This document shows, piece after piece, positions 55,096 through 63,838 of a stretch of DNA of 64,000 nucleotides. The translations under genes and the position numbers were made by a program. The DNA lies in the NCBI RefSeq assembly GCF_002843355.2, contig NZ_PJAI02000012.1, positions 1-64,000 on the forward strand, written 5' to 3'. The notes under the pieces are model-generated. The model ran no database searches and was not told the DNA's origin. It saw nothing but the letters and a program-made list of their open reading frames with translations. Each line of letters opens with the position of its first letter. Positions within the stretch are counted from its first letter, which is position 1. Source of the stretch: Colwellia echini. Its GTDB lineage: Bacteria > Pseudomonadota > Gammaproteobacteria > Enterobacterales > Alteromonadaceae.

Positions 55096-55160
55096 TTATA
55101 TGCCTTATTTTTTAACGTGTTTTATAACTAAATGTGTTTGCTTGATTTATGCCAAATAAC

Positions 55161-56213
55161 TTAACTGTTAATCAATGAATATTCGCTTGGTAAACCTAAT
55201 GAAAGATTAAAACATTGCATTGCTTGTGATGACGCACCTTTAAGTACGTTATCAATAGCACAACTTACCACAACAACATGTTTTTCTTCATCATATTGCC
55301 AATGTACATCCGCGAACGGTGTATACGCAACATTACCTATTTCAGGCCATTTTTTAACGATTCTAACTAATGGCGTATTTGCATAAGCGTCTTGAAAAGC
55401 TTGGTCAACTTGTGCGCTAGTTACGCCAATTTTAAGCTGTAAAGTAACCGTTGACAACAGTCCACGCTTATAAGGAGCTAAATGTGGGTTAAATATTACC
55501 GAAACGTTTGATTCTTGTGATATTTCAGGTTGATGTCTGTGTTGTAAAATATTGTATGGCTTTAAGCTAACTTCATTAAAATTAGTCGCTAAAGAAGCAT
55601 TTCTACCTGCGCCACTAACACCACTAATACCGTTTACAACTACTAATGAGTTTTCTACGTGTAAGTTATTCGTAGTAATTGGTTTTAAGCAAAGTAAACT
55701 TGCTGTTGGGTAGCAACCTGGTACCGCCACTAAGTTAGTATTAGCTATGTTATCTGCTTCCCATTCAGCTAGACCATAAATCGCTTTTGCTAAAGCATTG
55801 GTATCAGCATGTTCAAAGCCGTAATATTTAGGATAATCACTCGCATCTTTTAATCTAAAGCCACCTGATAGATCAAAGACTTTTACGCCAGCGTCTAAAA
55901 AGGCTTGTGCCCAATCAGCACTAAAGTCATGTGGCGTTGCAAAAAACACTACATCTAGATTAGCTGCACACTTGTCAAACCAGTCTTGTGAGAAGGCTTC
56001 AAGAGCTAAATCACACACACCTTGGAAGCGTCCGTGTAACTCGCTGAATAATTTACCTTCTGAATCGCTGTTTTCTGAAACAACAAGATGAGAAATTTCT
56101 GCGTGAGAATGCTTGCTTAATAAGCCAACAAGTTCAGCACCTGCGTAGCCGCTAGCGCCAACAATAGCAACTTTTTGTACACTGTTATTCGAATCTGTTA
56201 TAGCCTTTGTCAT
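55161..56213 (-). CDS. argC: N-acetyl-gamma-glutamyl-phosphate reductase
   Basis: 350 aa. NADPH-dependent reduction of the acyl phosphate made by ArgB. The nucleotide-binding motif VAIVGASGYAGAELVGLLSK is at about residues 15-34. The catalytic cysteine lies in VAVPGCYPTASLL near 162-174. LSGGFRLKDASDYPKYYGFEH and HRHQPEISQE are conserved. First gene of argCBFGH, divergent from argE over 133 bases. Confidence 0.97.
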   Translation of the reverse strand: MTKAITDSNNSVQKVAIVGASGYAGAELVGLLSKHSHAEISHLVVSENSDSEGKLFSELHGRFQGVCDLALEAFSQDWFDKCAANLDVVFFATPHDFSADWAQAFLDAGVKVFDLSGGFRLKDASDYPKYYGFEHADTNALAKAIYGLAEWEADNIANTNLVAVPGCYPTASLLCLKPITTNNLHVENSLVVVNGISGVSGAGRNASLATNFNEVSLKPYNILQHRHQPEISQESNVSVIFNPHLAPYKRGLLSTVTLQLKIGVTSAQVDQAFQDAYANTPLVRIVKKWPEIGNVAYTPFADVHWQYDEEKHVVVVSCAIDNVLKGASSQAMQCFNLSLGLPSEYSLINS

Positions 56214-56278
56214 ATTGGAGGTAGCCTTATTTGAGCATGTTATTTACACTTAAAGAAGTAAGGTAACACCAAGTGGGT

Positions 56279-56303
56279 AGTTATGCAACTTATCAGCATA
56301 ACT
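56279..56303. promoter_or_regulatory. Inverted repeat in the argC/argE intergenic region
   Basis: AGTTATGC (56279-56286) and GCATAACT (56296-56303) separated by 9 bases, midway between the divergent argC and argE starts. An operator function is plausible from position. It does not match the enteric ARG-box consensus. A single half-site-like ATTCA follows at about 56328, so ArgR control is not shown by sequence alone. Confidence 0.5.
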
Positions 56304-56346
56304 ATTTAATTAAATATTATTAAATATTCACATACATAGGTCAACA

Positions 56347-57495
56347 ATGACAAAACTGCCTGATTTTAGTCAAAGCTTAAGTCAATTAATCGCCTGTCCA
56401 TCAATCAGCTCTACGCAAGCGAGTTGGGATCAAGGTAATAAAGAGGTTATCCATTTACTGGCAAGCTGGTTTGAGCAGCTTGGTTTTAGTATTGAGATTC
56501 AAGCTGTACCCGACACTAACAACAAGTTTAATTTACTGGCAAAATTAGGTAGTGGCGAAGGTGGTTTATTATTGGCAGGCCATAGCGACACAGTACCTTT
56601 TGATGAAAACCGTTGGGAGTCTGATCCGCATAAAGTGATCAACCAAGATGATAAGTTTTTTGGTTTAGGTACCTGTGATATGAAAGGTTTTTTCGCCTTT
56701 ATATTACAAGTATGTAAAGATTTAAAAGCTGCACAGCTTAAAAAGCCTTTATATATTCTTGCCACCGCCGATGAAGAAACCACCATGGCAGGTGCACGTT
56801 TTTTTGCAAAAAAACAAGTGATAAAACCTGATGTTGCCATTATTGGTGAGCCAACTAACTTAGTACCTGTAGTTATGCATAAAGGTCATATGTCACACCG
56901 TATAAGTGTTGAGGGTAAATCCGGGCATTCAAGTAACCCAAATTTAGGCGTTAATGCCATTGAAATAATGTATAAAGTTATTGGGCAATTACTTGAACTA
57001 AAAGAACTATTGTCTCGAAATCACAATAACACCGCCTTTGATGTACCTGCACCAACCTTAAACCTCGGTGCTATTTCAGGTGGAGATAATTCCAACCGTA
57101 TATGTGGCCACTGTCATTTAGATATAGATTTGCGCTCTTTACCCGGTATGAATGATAGCGAAATGATCACTTGGTTAAGTGACGCACTAAAAAACTTAGC
57201 TGAACATTACCCTGGTAGAATAACTTTTACAGAACTACACCCTAGTTCCCCCAGTTTTGAGCAAAAAAAGCCCAGTACCTTTATTGATATTGCCGAAGAA
57301 ATAAGTGGTCACAAATGTTGTGCTGTTAACTACGCTACCGAAGCCCCATTTATTCAACAACTAGGCTGTCAAACTATAGTATTAGGGCCGGGTTCAATTG
57401 ACCAAGCGCATCAACCTAATGAGTTTTTAGCACACAGTGAAATTGATAAAACAGAAAAGTTATTAACAAGAATGATCCAACAGTATTGTTTGTAG
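56347..57495 (+). CDS. argE: N-acetylornithine deacetylase
   Basis: 382 aa, M20-type metallohydrolase. Releases ornithine from N-acetylornithine, the linear form of the pathway. Metal ligands are His79 and Asp81 in LLAGHSDTVPF, and Asp111 in GTCDMKGF. The catalytic Glu143/Glu144 region is in TADEETTMAGA. The dimerisation part has KGHMSHRISVEGKSGHSS. Divergent from argCBFGH, as in E. coli. An argE makes acetyl recycling by ArgJ unnecessary and so requires a working N-acetylglutamate synthase. Confidence 0.97.
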   Translation: MTKLPDFSQSLSQLIACPSISSTQASWDQGNKEVIHLLASWFEQLGFSIEIQAVPDTNNKFNLLAKLGSGEGGLLLAGHSDTVPFDENRWESDPHKVINQDDKFFGLGTCDMKGFFAFILQVCKDLKAAQLKKPLYILATADEETTMAGARFFAKKQVIKPDVAIIGEPTNLVPVVMHKGHMSHRISVEGKSGHSSNPNLGVNAIEIMYKVIGQLLELKELLSRNHNNTAFDVPAPTLNLGAISGGDNSNRICGHCHLDIDLRSLPGMNDSEMITWLSDALKNLAEHYPGRITFTELHPSSPSFEQKKPSTFIDIAEEISGHKCCAVNYATEAPFIQQLGCQTIVLGPGSIDQAHQPNEFLAHSEIDKTEKLLTRMIQQYCL

Positions 57496-57563
57496 CACTT
57501 TAGCGAATAATGTTAAGCCTATTAGACTCTTCTTATTCAAATAGCTTGATTAAGTAAAATAGG

Positions 57564-57580
57564 CTATTCCGAGCTGAGGT
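57564..57580 (-). repeat. Solitary MITE-like end
   Basis: Matches the right terminal repeat of the elements at 47938-48131 and 52811-53006 at 14 of 17 positions (CCGAGCTGAGGT core) and is followed by TAGGTT. No partner end is present about 195 bp to the left, which is argE coding sequence. A decayed remnant or a reused sequence just after the argE and acyltransferase 3' ends. Confidence 0.55.
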
Positions 57581-57585
57581 TAGGT

Positions 57586-58713
57586 TTACAAATACTTCAA
57601 CCAAACCGAATCGGGGTGTTTTGCTTTAAATCCTCGATACCACAAACAAAATGGGTACAGTAGCAATAACAACAGGCCGGTAATTATGTAGGTATAAGTT
57701 AGGTTAGTAAAATGATGTAATCCCCCATAAGTGGCGGTACCTGTTAATAAAATACGGTGTACTAAATAAAACATCATCGAAGTTTGACCAAAAACTAACA
57801 ATACGCCATTGGCACGTACACCTATTCGTTTCTCAAGTTGCATCATTCCCGCTAATATAATTGCCATTAGGCCAAGTTCAAGCATTAAGTAACTCGCCGA
57901 GGGTGGGTACTTACTTACATGTAACCATTGTTCCCAGGTATTATCTCCTCGGAATAAAAACATATTACCGTAGTCGTTAAAATACCTGATTACGGTAAAA
58001 GCAATTAAAGCGAGAAAACCTAGTCTAAATAATAATTGCGAGGGGGTTATTTTTATTTTCCCTTGCCCATAATCAAGAATATAGCGCCCAAATACCCAGC
58101 CTAATATCATTACAGCTAACCAAGGTATTACAGGATAAGAAATACTTAAATCATGGGTGTAATATTTACCAATAAGTAAAGCAACAATAATTGATTGCTC
58201 TTGCCCGTTAGTAAACCAAAATTGTGCCGTAACTAATTCACCACCTAGAATCCACGCCATGGCAATAATCAATAATTGCGCACTTGATAAACGCCTAAAA
58301 AATGCCATACACATCATGGCAACACCAATAGCATATAGCACTTGAAAAGTAAGGCGACCCGAAAAGAAGGAAGTAATAGTTGGGTCAAGTAGTGCGATAA
58401 AAGCACCACGCAACAAGATACCTTTATCAATACCTTTACTGTCGAAGCCTTTCGAAAGTTTTCGTTCGACACTAATGGCTAATGCAGTACCAGCAAGAAA
58501 AACAAACACTGGAGCACAGATGTGACTTATCCAACGAGTAATAAACTCCCATACCGGTAATGGCGTTCCAGCAACATAATTAGCAGCAGAGTCCGCCGCA
58601 ATATGGCCTTTGTTATACGCCATAGACACATGATCAAGCACCATGATAATCATCACAAAGCCACGCATCCAGTCAATAGCAGCAATACGTGTACTTTTTA
58701 CAGCTGGTGTCAT
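57586..58713 (-). CDS. Multi-pass membrane acyltransferase-like protein (DUF1624/HGSNAT type)
   Basis: 375 aa with about nine to ten transmembrane helices. The N-terminal RIAAIDWMRGFVMIIMVLDH (residues 10-29) is diagnostic for the heparan-alpha-glucosaminide acetyltransferase/DUF1624 group. WISHICAPVFVFLAGTALAI near 62-81 follows. Such proteins transfer acyl groups across the inner membrane, but the substrate is unknown. Next to argE but convergent with it and not functionally linked by sequence. Confidence 0.85.
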   Translation of the reverse strand: MTPAVKSTRIAAIDWMRGFVMIIMVLDHVSMAYNKGHIAADSAANYVAGTPLPVWEFITRWISHICAPVFVFLAGTALAISVERKLSKGFDSKGIDKGILLRGAFIALLDPTITSFFSGRLTFQVLYAIGVAMMCMAFFRRLSSAQLLIIAMAWILGGELVTAQFWFTNGQEQSIIVALLIGKYYTHDLSISYPVIPWLAVMILGWVFGRYILDYGQGKIKITPSQLLFRLGFLALIAFTVIRYFNDYGNMFLFRGDNTWEQWLHVSKYPPSASYLMLELGLMAIILAGMMQLEKRIGVRANGVLLVFGQTSMMFYLVHRILLTGTATYGGLHHFTNLTYTYIITGLLLLLLYPFCLWYRGFKAKHPDSVWLKYL

Positions 58714-58977
58714 TTACTATGTCCTTATTTTTTTATTAACGCGTGATATGTATTAACGCATGATATGAAAAATAAATTCTTTTGCTGGGGAGTTAGTATG
58801 AATTTTCATTTACACGTAAATCAGCTTAGCAAAAGACGAGCTAAGTTCTGCAAACTTTATGTATCAAATATTGTCATACCTTTCTGATGCCAGTTGAAGT
58901 TATAAATAAATCATCTCCAAATGGTCTTATCAAACTATAACATTATAACTTCCTTTATAAATACGAAATAAATACGA

Positions 58978-59026
58978 AAAAACGGTTAACACATTAGTTA
59001 ATTTTACTAGCGTGTTAACCGTTTTT
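58978..59026 (-). terminator. Terminator of the GNAT-nitrilase gene
   Basis: 15-bp perfect stem with a 19-base loop, 57 bases past the stop. On the minus strand it is followed by TTCGTATTTATTTCG. Confidence 0.85.
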
Positions 59027-59033
59027 AATATCA

Positions 59034-59050
59034 TTATCCAGAGTTCAGGT
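59034..59050 (-). repeat. Solitary MITE-like end
   Basis: TTATCCAGAGTTCAGGT matches the reverse complement of the left end of copy B (52811-52827) at 16 of 17 positions. No second end is found within about 250 bp on its inner side. Suggests a deleted or recombined element in the same region. Confidence 0.65.
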
Positions 59051-59082
59051 TAAATAAGGTGAAATCACTACAATTTTAACGA

Positions 59083-60615
59083 TTACTTACCTAACCATTC
59101 TACTTTATACAAATCGCGACGGCGATCTAAGTAGTTTCTTACTGAGCCTTCATTTTGAAGCTTATTAAGCTTTTCAAGATCAAGGTCTACAATCAGGGTC
59201 ATTTCAGTATTTGGTGTTGTTTCAGCCATAATCGCATCATGAGGAAACGAAAAGTCTGATGGTGAAAATACCGCTGATTGTGCATATTGAATATCTGCAC
59301 CATCCACTTTAGGTAAATTGCCAACACTACCAGCAATAGCAACGTAACATTCATTTTCAATAGCACGAGCCTGTGCACAAAGTCGTACTCTAAGGTAACC
59401 GTTTTTAGTGTCGGTCCAAAAAGGAACGAAGAGCATTTGCATCCCTTGCTCTGACTGTAAACGCGCTAATTCAGGAAATTCAACATCGTAACAAATTAAC
59501 ACGCCAATTTTTCCAAAGTCGGTATCAAATACTTTTAATTCATTACCCCCTTGCATTATCCACGCTTTCTTTTCATGTGGCGTAGGGTGTATTTTATATT
59601 GCGCTTCTACCGTACCGTCGCGACGACATAAATATGAAACGTTTAACAGTTCATCGTCTTCTAAAACAGGCATTGACCCAGCAATAACATTAATATTATA
59701 TGAAACGGCCAGTTTTGAAATAGACTCAACAATTTCCGCACTATATTCAGTTAACGCCTTAATAGAGTCGATAGAGTTTATATGATTTTCGATCCCCATC
59801 AACGGTGCATTAAAGAATTCAGGAAATAAAGCAAGATCACATTGATAGTCTGATAACGCATCAATAAAAAACTCAACCTGTTGCATTAATTCGCCTACTG
59901 AATTAAATGGACGCATTTGCCACTGCACACAACCAATACGTGCTGTGGTTCTATCCGCACCAATTAATGGCGATTTTTCAGGATCATAATAAAGGTTATT
60001 CCATTCTAATAAAGTAGCGTAACCATGAGATTCTTTATCTTCAGGTAAGTAACCTTTTATCACACGCTTAACATCAAATTCATTCGACAATTGAAATGTC
60101 AAAATAGGATCATAAATTTCTTTTCTTTTCACACGCTCTATATAAGCTTGCGGCGTTAATTCCTTAGAATAATTTTCGTAATTAGGAATACGACCGCCAG
60201 CAACAATCGCTTTTAAGTTTAGGTTTTGACAAAGCTCTTTTCTCGCTTCATAAAGACGTCGTCCTAAACGCATAGCGCGATAGTCAGGTGAAACAAATAC
60301 GTCTACGCCATACAACACATCACCTAATGGATCATGTGTTGTTAAATACGCATCACCGGTAATTTCATCGTAAGTATGCTGATCGCCAAATTTATCGTAA
60401 TCAACAATAACACTAAAAGCAGCGGCAACAACCACACCGTGATCTTCAATACAAATTTGTCCATCTTGAAAGACTTTGAGTTGCGCGCGAAACTTTTTCT
60501 CCGGCCAAGCACCGCCCAAACTAGGATAAACTTCATCCATTAATTTTTTAATATCAGCCCAATCATCAAGAGTTAGATGTCTTAGGTTAAGTTTATGCTC
60601 TGATTCTTCATTCAT
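59083..60615 (-). CDS. GNAT acetyltransferase fused to a carbon-nitrogen hydrolase
   Basis: 510 aa. The N-terminal GNAT domain (about 8-205: LRHLTLDDWADIKKLMDEVY, VSPDYRAMRLGRRLYEARKE) is joined to a nitrilase-superfamily amidase (about 222-508). The hydrolase triad is visible: Glu266 in LFPEFFNAP, Lys341 in YKIHPTPHE and Cys375 in LICYDVEFPE. This fusion is widespread in bacteria, but the substrate is not established. An acyl-amide turnover role would be consistent with both halves. Cytoplasmic, single gene with its own terminator. Confidence 0.92.
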   Translation of the reverse strand: MNEESEHKLNLRHLTLDDWADIKKLMDEVYPSLGGAWPEKKFRAQLKVFQDGQICIEDHGVVVAAAFSVIVDYDKFGDQHTYDEITGDAYLTTHDPLGDVLYGVDVFVSPDYRAMRLGRRLYEARKELCQNLNLKAIVAGGRIPNYENYSKELTPQAYIERVKRKEIYDPILTFQLSNEFDVKRVIKGYLPEDKESHGYATLLEWNNLYYDPEKSPLIGADRTTARIGCVQWQMRPFNSVGELMQQVEFFIDALSDYQCDLALFPEFFNAPLMGIENHINSIDSIKALTEYSAEIVESISKLAVSYNINVIAGSMPVLEDDELLNVSYLCRRDGTVEAQYKIHPTPHEKKAWIMQGGNELKVFDTDFGKIGVLICYDVEFPELARLQSEQGMQMLFVPFWTDTKNGYLRVRLCAQARAIENECYVAIAGSVGNLPKVDGADIQYAQSAVFSPSDFSFPHDAIMAETTPNTEMTLIVDLDLEKLNKLQNEGSVRNYLDRRRDLYKVEWLGK

Positions 60616-60898
60616 ATCTATTGCTCACCGCTATGTGTTAGTTAATTAACTTAATCCTCAAGACTATTCTTAAAGAGCTAATTGAATAAAAGGGTGCTCT
60701 ACTTCATTATTATGAATAGATAAATATCATAAAATATAGCGCGACACCTAGATTGCTAGATATACGACAGAGCTTAATAAAAGGCAAGAATTTAACATGA
60801 CAATGTAAATATAATTTAAGGGCTAGATGACAATAATTTTGCTCGCCGCAACTACTTCGCGGCGTTAACTTATTTAATTAACTTAATTGATTAAGTCG

Positions 60899-62275
60899 TT
60901 AATTTACATTGTTCCACAATTTTTGATTAATTTTAGCAGAAAAATATTCATTGGCTTGCCAACATCGCGGTAATAAATCTAACTTTTTTCTCTCTTCGGG
61001 ATTAGAACTTAACAGCTCTAGTATTTCATTTAAACGCGCTTTGCTTAGCCTAGCCAGTTTCTTAGCGGTTTGTGTAAAGTACAAGTTTTTATGAATCGGT
61101 ACCGCAATATTTTGCCCATAACCGATATAAGCCAATTTTCTTGTCGCCATACGGCAATGTGGATGCTCAGGGTTATCAGGATATAGGGTATTTACGATAG
61201 CGAATTCGTAACAGTCTCCTTGTTCAATAAAACCACCATGTGGCATATAAACAACACCAAAACCCTGCGGAAACATGCCCGTTATTTTATATAGCGCATC
61301 AACAACTCTTTGCTCACATGCACCAAGTTCAGCATTTTTATTAAGCACTTGAAAAACTTGAGGCAATAATTTGTAGTTATAATTATCCTTGGTAGATAAT
61401 ATTATTGAGGTATAGATTTGTGGCACTTTTAAAATATTACCAACGCTGCCTTTAGGATTAACACTGGTTTTTAATAGTAATCTAATAAAAGCTAACTTGT
61501 CTTGCTCATCACGCTTAAATTGATCTCGCTCAGGCTTAGTATTTCCCTTAAAAGTAGGCATACCTATACCTTCTACAAGGTATCGAATAGTTTCACTGTA
61601 GTTTATTTGTAAAAGCTGTTTGCGTTGCTCAACTTCAAGTGTTCTAAATGGGTTTAAGTTACCTTCTTCTCCACACAGTATCGCTTGAGCTTTTGGGTGG
61701 TAGTTACCAATATCTTGTAATAATGCCGCCATGATTAATGGAATTTTAACTTGCTCTATAAATCGCTTGTACGCTTTATAATCATGATAGGCGAAATTAA
61801 GATATTGCTCCGCCGATACACCAACCAAAAACTTACTTATATAAGGCTCACTTATTTGCCCATTAATAATTAATTGGTCAAGTAAACGTAGTGATAATAC
61901 AGCTTTATATACTGACTTACTCTGTTCATTGCTGGCAGCTACATTTTTTCCTTCTGTAGGACTAAGCAGTTGAATGGTTCCCAAAAACTGAGCCGATTTT
62001 TTATTATTTTCGACAAAATTTTCTCCTTCAGCTAACTCAAGAATATTACGAGTAATAGCCAATAAACTAGCATATCGTTCATCACTCAATATTTGTAAAA
62101 CCTGAAGTTCTTGACCTGAGATTTGTTCATCTGTAGGGCGAAATTCTTCTTGAGAAAAATAACTAATCGCACGATCGAGTAAAGAGTCTTTTACGGCACT
62201 ACGCCCGTAGACTTTTGCTAACAAAAAAGTAATTTGTCGTGTGTAATTTGTTTGGTGGGGAGAGTCTTTAGCCAT
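60899..62275 (-). CDS. Unrecognised protein, possibly degenerate HD-like
   Basis: 458 aa, soluble, Lys/Gln/Leu-rich, with no signal peptide. I cannot assign a family. Residues about 185-200 (PLIMAALLQDIGNYHPKAQA) resemble the LLHDIGK core of HD-domain phosphohydrolases with His replaced by Gln. A later segment has FPQGFGVVYMPHGGF and CRMATRKLAYIGYGQNIAVPI. The overall layout (helical N-terminus, HD-like centre, compact C-terminus) would fit a regulatory or signalling protein. It stands alone between the GNAT-nitrilase gene and metB. The reading frame is clearly coding by length and codon use. Confidence 0.7.
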   Translation of the reverse strand: MAKDSPHQTNYTRQITFLLAKVYGRSAVKDSLLDRAISYFSQEEFRPTDEQISGQELQVLQILSDERYASLLAITRNILELAEGENFVENNKKSAQFLGTIQLLSPTEGKNVAASNEQSKSVYKAVLSLRLLDQLIINGQISEPYISKFLVGVSAEQYLNFAYHDYKAYKRFIEQVKIPLIMAALLQDIGNYHPKAQAILCGEEGNLNPFRTLEVEQRKQLLQINYSETIRYLVEGIGMPTFKGNTKPERDQFKRDEQDKLAFIRLLLKTSVNPKGSVGNILKVPQIYTSIILSTKDNYNYKLLPQVFQVLNKNAELGACEQRVVDALYKITGMFPQGFGVVYMPHGGFIEQGDCYEFAIVNTLYPDNPEHPHCRMATRKLAYIGYGQNIAVPIHKNLYFTQTAKKLARLSKARLNEILELLSSNPEERKKLDLLPRCWQANEYFSAKINQKLWNNVN

Positions 62276-62437
62276 TGTACCGCTAGGTTTAGTAAGTAAT
62301 AACTATCATGTTAGTCATAATACCTAAAAACAATAGTTAGACAAGTACTGTTAGTTAACAAAACATTACGAAATGAAATCAGTCAATATCGTAATGTTTA
62401 AAGGCGAGGATATAAATGTCATCGCCTAACCTTTATC

Positions 62438-63595
62438 TTATTTTTGGCTTTGTTCTAGCCCGTGCGCTAAATCGGCCAAAATATCATCTATAAATTCGAT
62501 ACCAACAGAGATTCGAACTAATGACTGAGTAATACCTGCTTCTAACTGATCGGCTATTTCCATACCCGCATGAGTCATAGTAGAAGGATGACTAATTAAA
62601 CTTTCAACACCGCCTAACGATTGTGCAAGAGTAAATAAGCTTAAGTTATCAAATAATTTTTTAACGGCTTCAACACCACCTTTAACTTCAAAGCTTAACA
62701 TTGAGCCATAACCACTTTGTTGCTTTTTAGCAATTTGATGACCGGCATGATCTTCAAAGCCAGGAAAGTAAACCGCATCAACGCCAGAGTGGTTTTTCAG
62801 AAAGCTAGCGACTTGTAATGCATTTTCTTGATGTTGTTTTATACGTACCGGTAATGTTTTTAAGCCACGTAATGCTAAAAAGCTATCAAACGCGCTGCCA
62901 GTAATTCCAATACAATTGGCCCACCAAGCAAGAGTTTCACCTAACTCTTGAGTTTTAGTCACTAACACACCGCCAACTACATCACTGTGACCATTTATGT
63001 ACTTAGTGGTTGAATGAAAAACAATATCAGCGCCCAGTGTTAATGGTAATTGCAACGCTGGTGATAAAAAGGTGTTATCAACCGCAACTAATGCCCCAAC
63101 TTCATGGCAAGCTTTAGTAACTTCTTCGATATCAACTAACCGCAGTAATGGGTTACTTGGGCTTTCAATTAATACTAATTTAGGCTTTTGCGCTAAGGCA
63201 TCGGTTAAAGCTTGCTGATCATTTTGATCTATCACAATAAGTTTAAACTGACCGCGTTTAGCTAAATGGGTAAATAGTCTAAAACTACCACCGTAGCAAT
63301 CATGTGGAATAACAACGGTATCTTCGGGTGTTAGCAACTGACAAATTAAATGTACCGCTGCCATACCTGTGCCAGTAACAATACCTACACTGCCCTGCTC
63401 TAATTCAGCAATAGTTTCGCCAAATAATGCTCGCGTTGGATTACCGGTTCGAGAATAATCAAATTGACGTTTCTCATTAAAACCTTTTAATGCGTACGTA
63501 CTTGATAAGTGGATAGGAGCAACTACGGCACCATGATGCGCGTCTTTATTAATTCCTGCAGTTACTGCTAAGGTATTAATATTTTTAATCGACAT
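62438..63595 (-). CDS. metB: Cystathionine gamma-synthase
   Basis: 385 aa from the ATG at 63595, which is preceded by GGAGAAGAG. An upstream extension to 63652 is rejected. PLP-dependent step of methionine synthesis joining O-succinylhomoserine (or acetyl ester) and cysteine. The PLP lysine is Lys198 in HSTTKYINGHSDVVGG. GSVGIVTGTGMAAVHLI, VDNTFLSPALQLPL and SLGGVESLISHPSTMTH are Cys/Met-metabolism PLP signatures. MetB is favoured over cystathionine gamma-lyase by the MetJ boxes upstream. metL is not visible next to it. Confidence 0.93.
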   Translation of the reverse strand: MSIKNINTLAVTAGINKDAHHGAVVAPIHLSSTYALKGFNEKRQFDYSRTGNPTRALFGETIAELEQGSVGIVTGTGMAAVHLICQLLTPEDTVVIPHDCYGGSFRLFTHLAKRGQFKLIVIDQNDQQALTDALAQKPKLVLIESPSNPLLRLVDIEEVTKACHEVGALVAVDNTFLSPALQLPLTLGADIVFHSTTKYINGHSDVVGGVLVTKTQELGETLAWWANCIGITGSAFDSFLALRGLKTLPVRIKQHQENALQVASFLKNHSGVDAVYFPGFEDHAGHQIAKKQQSGYGSMLSFEVKGGVEAVKKLFDNLSLFTLAQSLGGVESLISHPSTMTHAGMEIADQLEAGITQSLVRISVGIEFIDDILADLAHGLEQSQK

Positions 63596-63750
63596 ACTCT
63601 TCTCCGTTGGTAAATACGTGTTAACACGATTTTTTGAAATAATGATATACACAATAATGACATAAACATAGTTATGTATACATGCATCATGAGATATTTA
63701 AGTATCGATTTAAGTGACTATATTAAATAACCATAATACTAAATAAATTT

Positions 63751-63822
63751 AGATGTTTGGACGTCTATAACTCTAAACATTTTACTGATTTTGGTCAAGT
63801 AATTTTAGACATCTAAACTTCT
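63751..63822 (-). promoter_or_regulatory. MetJ-box array upstream of metB
   Basis: Tandem 8-mers close to the MetJ consensus AGACGTCT: AGATGTTT-GGACGTCT at 63751-63766 and AGACATCT-AAACTTCT at 63807-63822, matching 6, 7, 7 and 6 of 8 positions. MetJ binds adjacent 8-bp sites as S-adenosylmethionine-bound dimers. The array lies 156-227 bases upstream of the metB start, a plausible promoter region. Since MetJ often represses a divergent metJ as well, a plus-strand metJ or another met gene may lie beyond the window. Confidence 0.8.
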
Positions 63823-63838
63823 ACTTGACTGGTTTCTT

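Larger units (their letters stand above)
58714..59082. other. Intergenic region with a terminator and a solitary MITE-like end
   Basis: 369 bases without an ORF. A 15-bp stem AAAAACGGTTAACAC (58978-58992) / GTGTTAACCGTTTTT (59012-59026) is a terminator for the minus-strand GNAT-nitrilase gene. A solitary MITE-like end lies at 59034-59050. The part nearest 58714 should hold the acyltransferase promoter, but no motif stands out. Confidence 0.7.

Noticed and set aside
63596-63652. 19-residue N-terminal extension of MetB
   Set aside because: The ATG at 63595 has a strong GGAGAAGAG site and gives the normal MetB length with Lys198 as PLP lysine.
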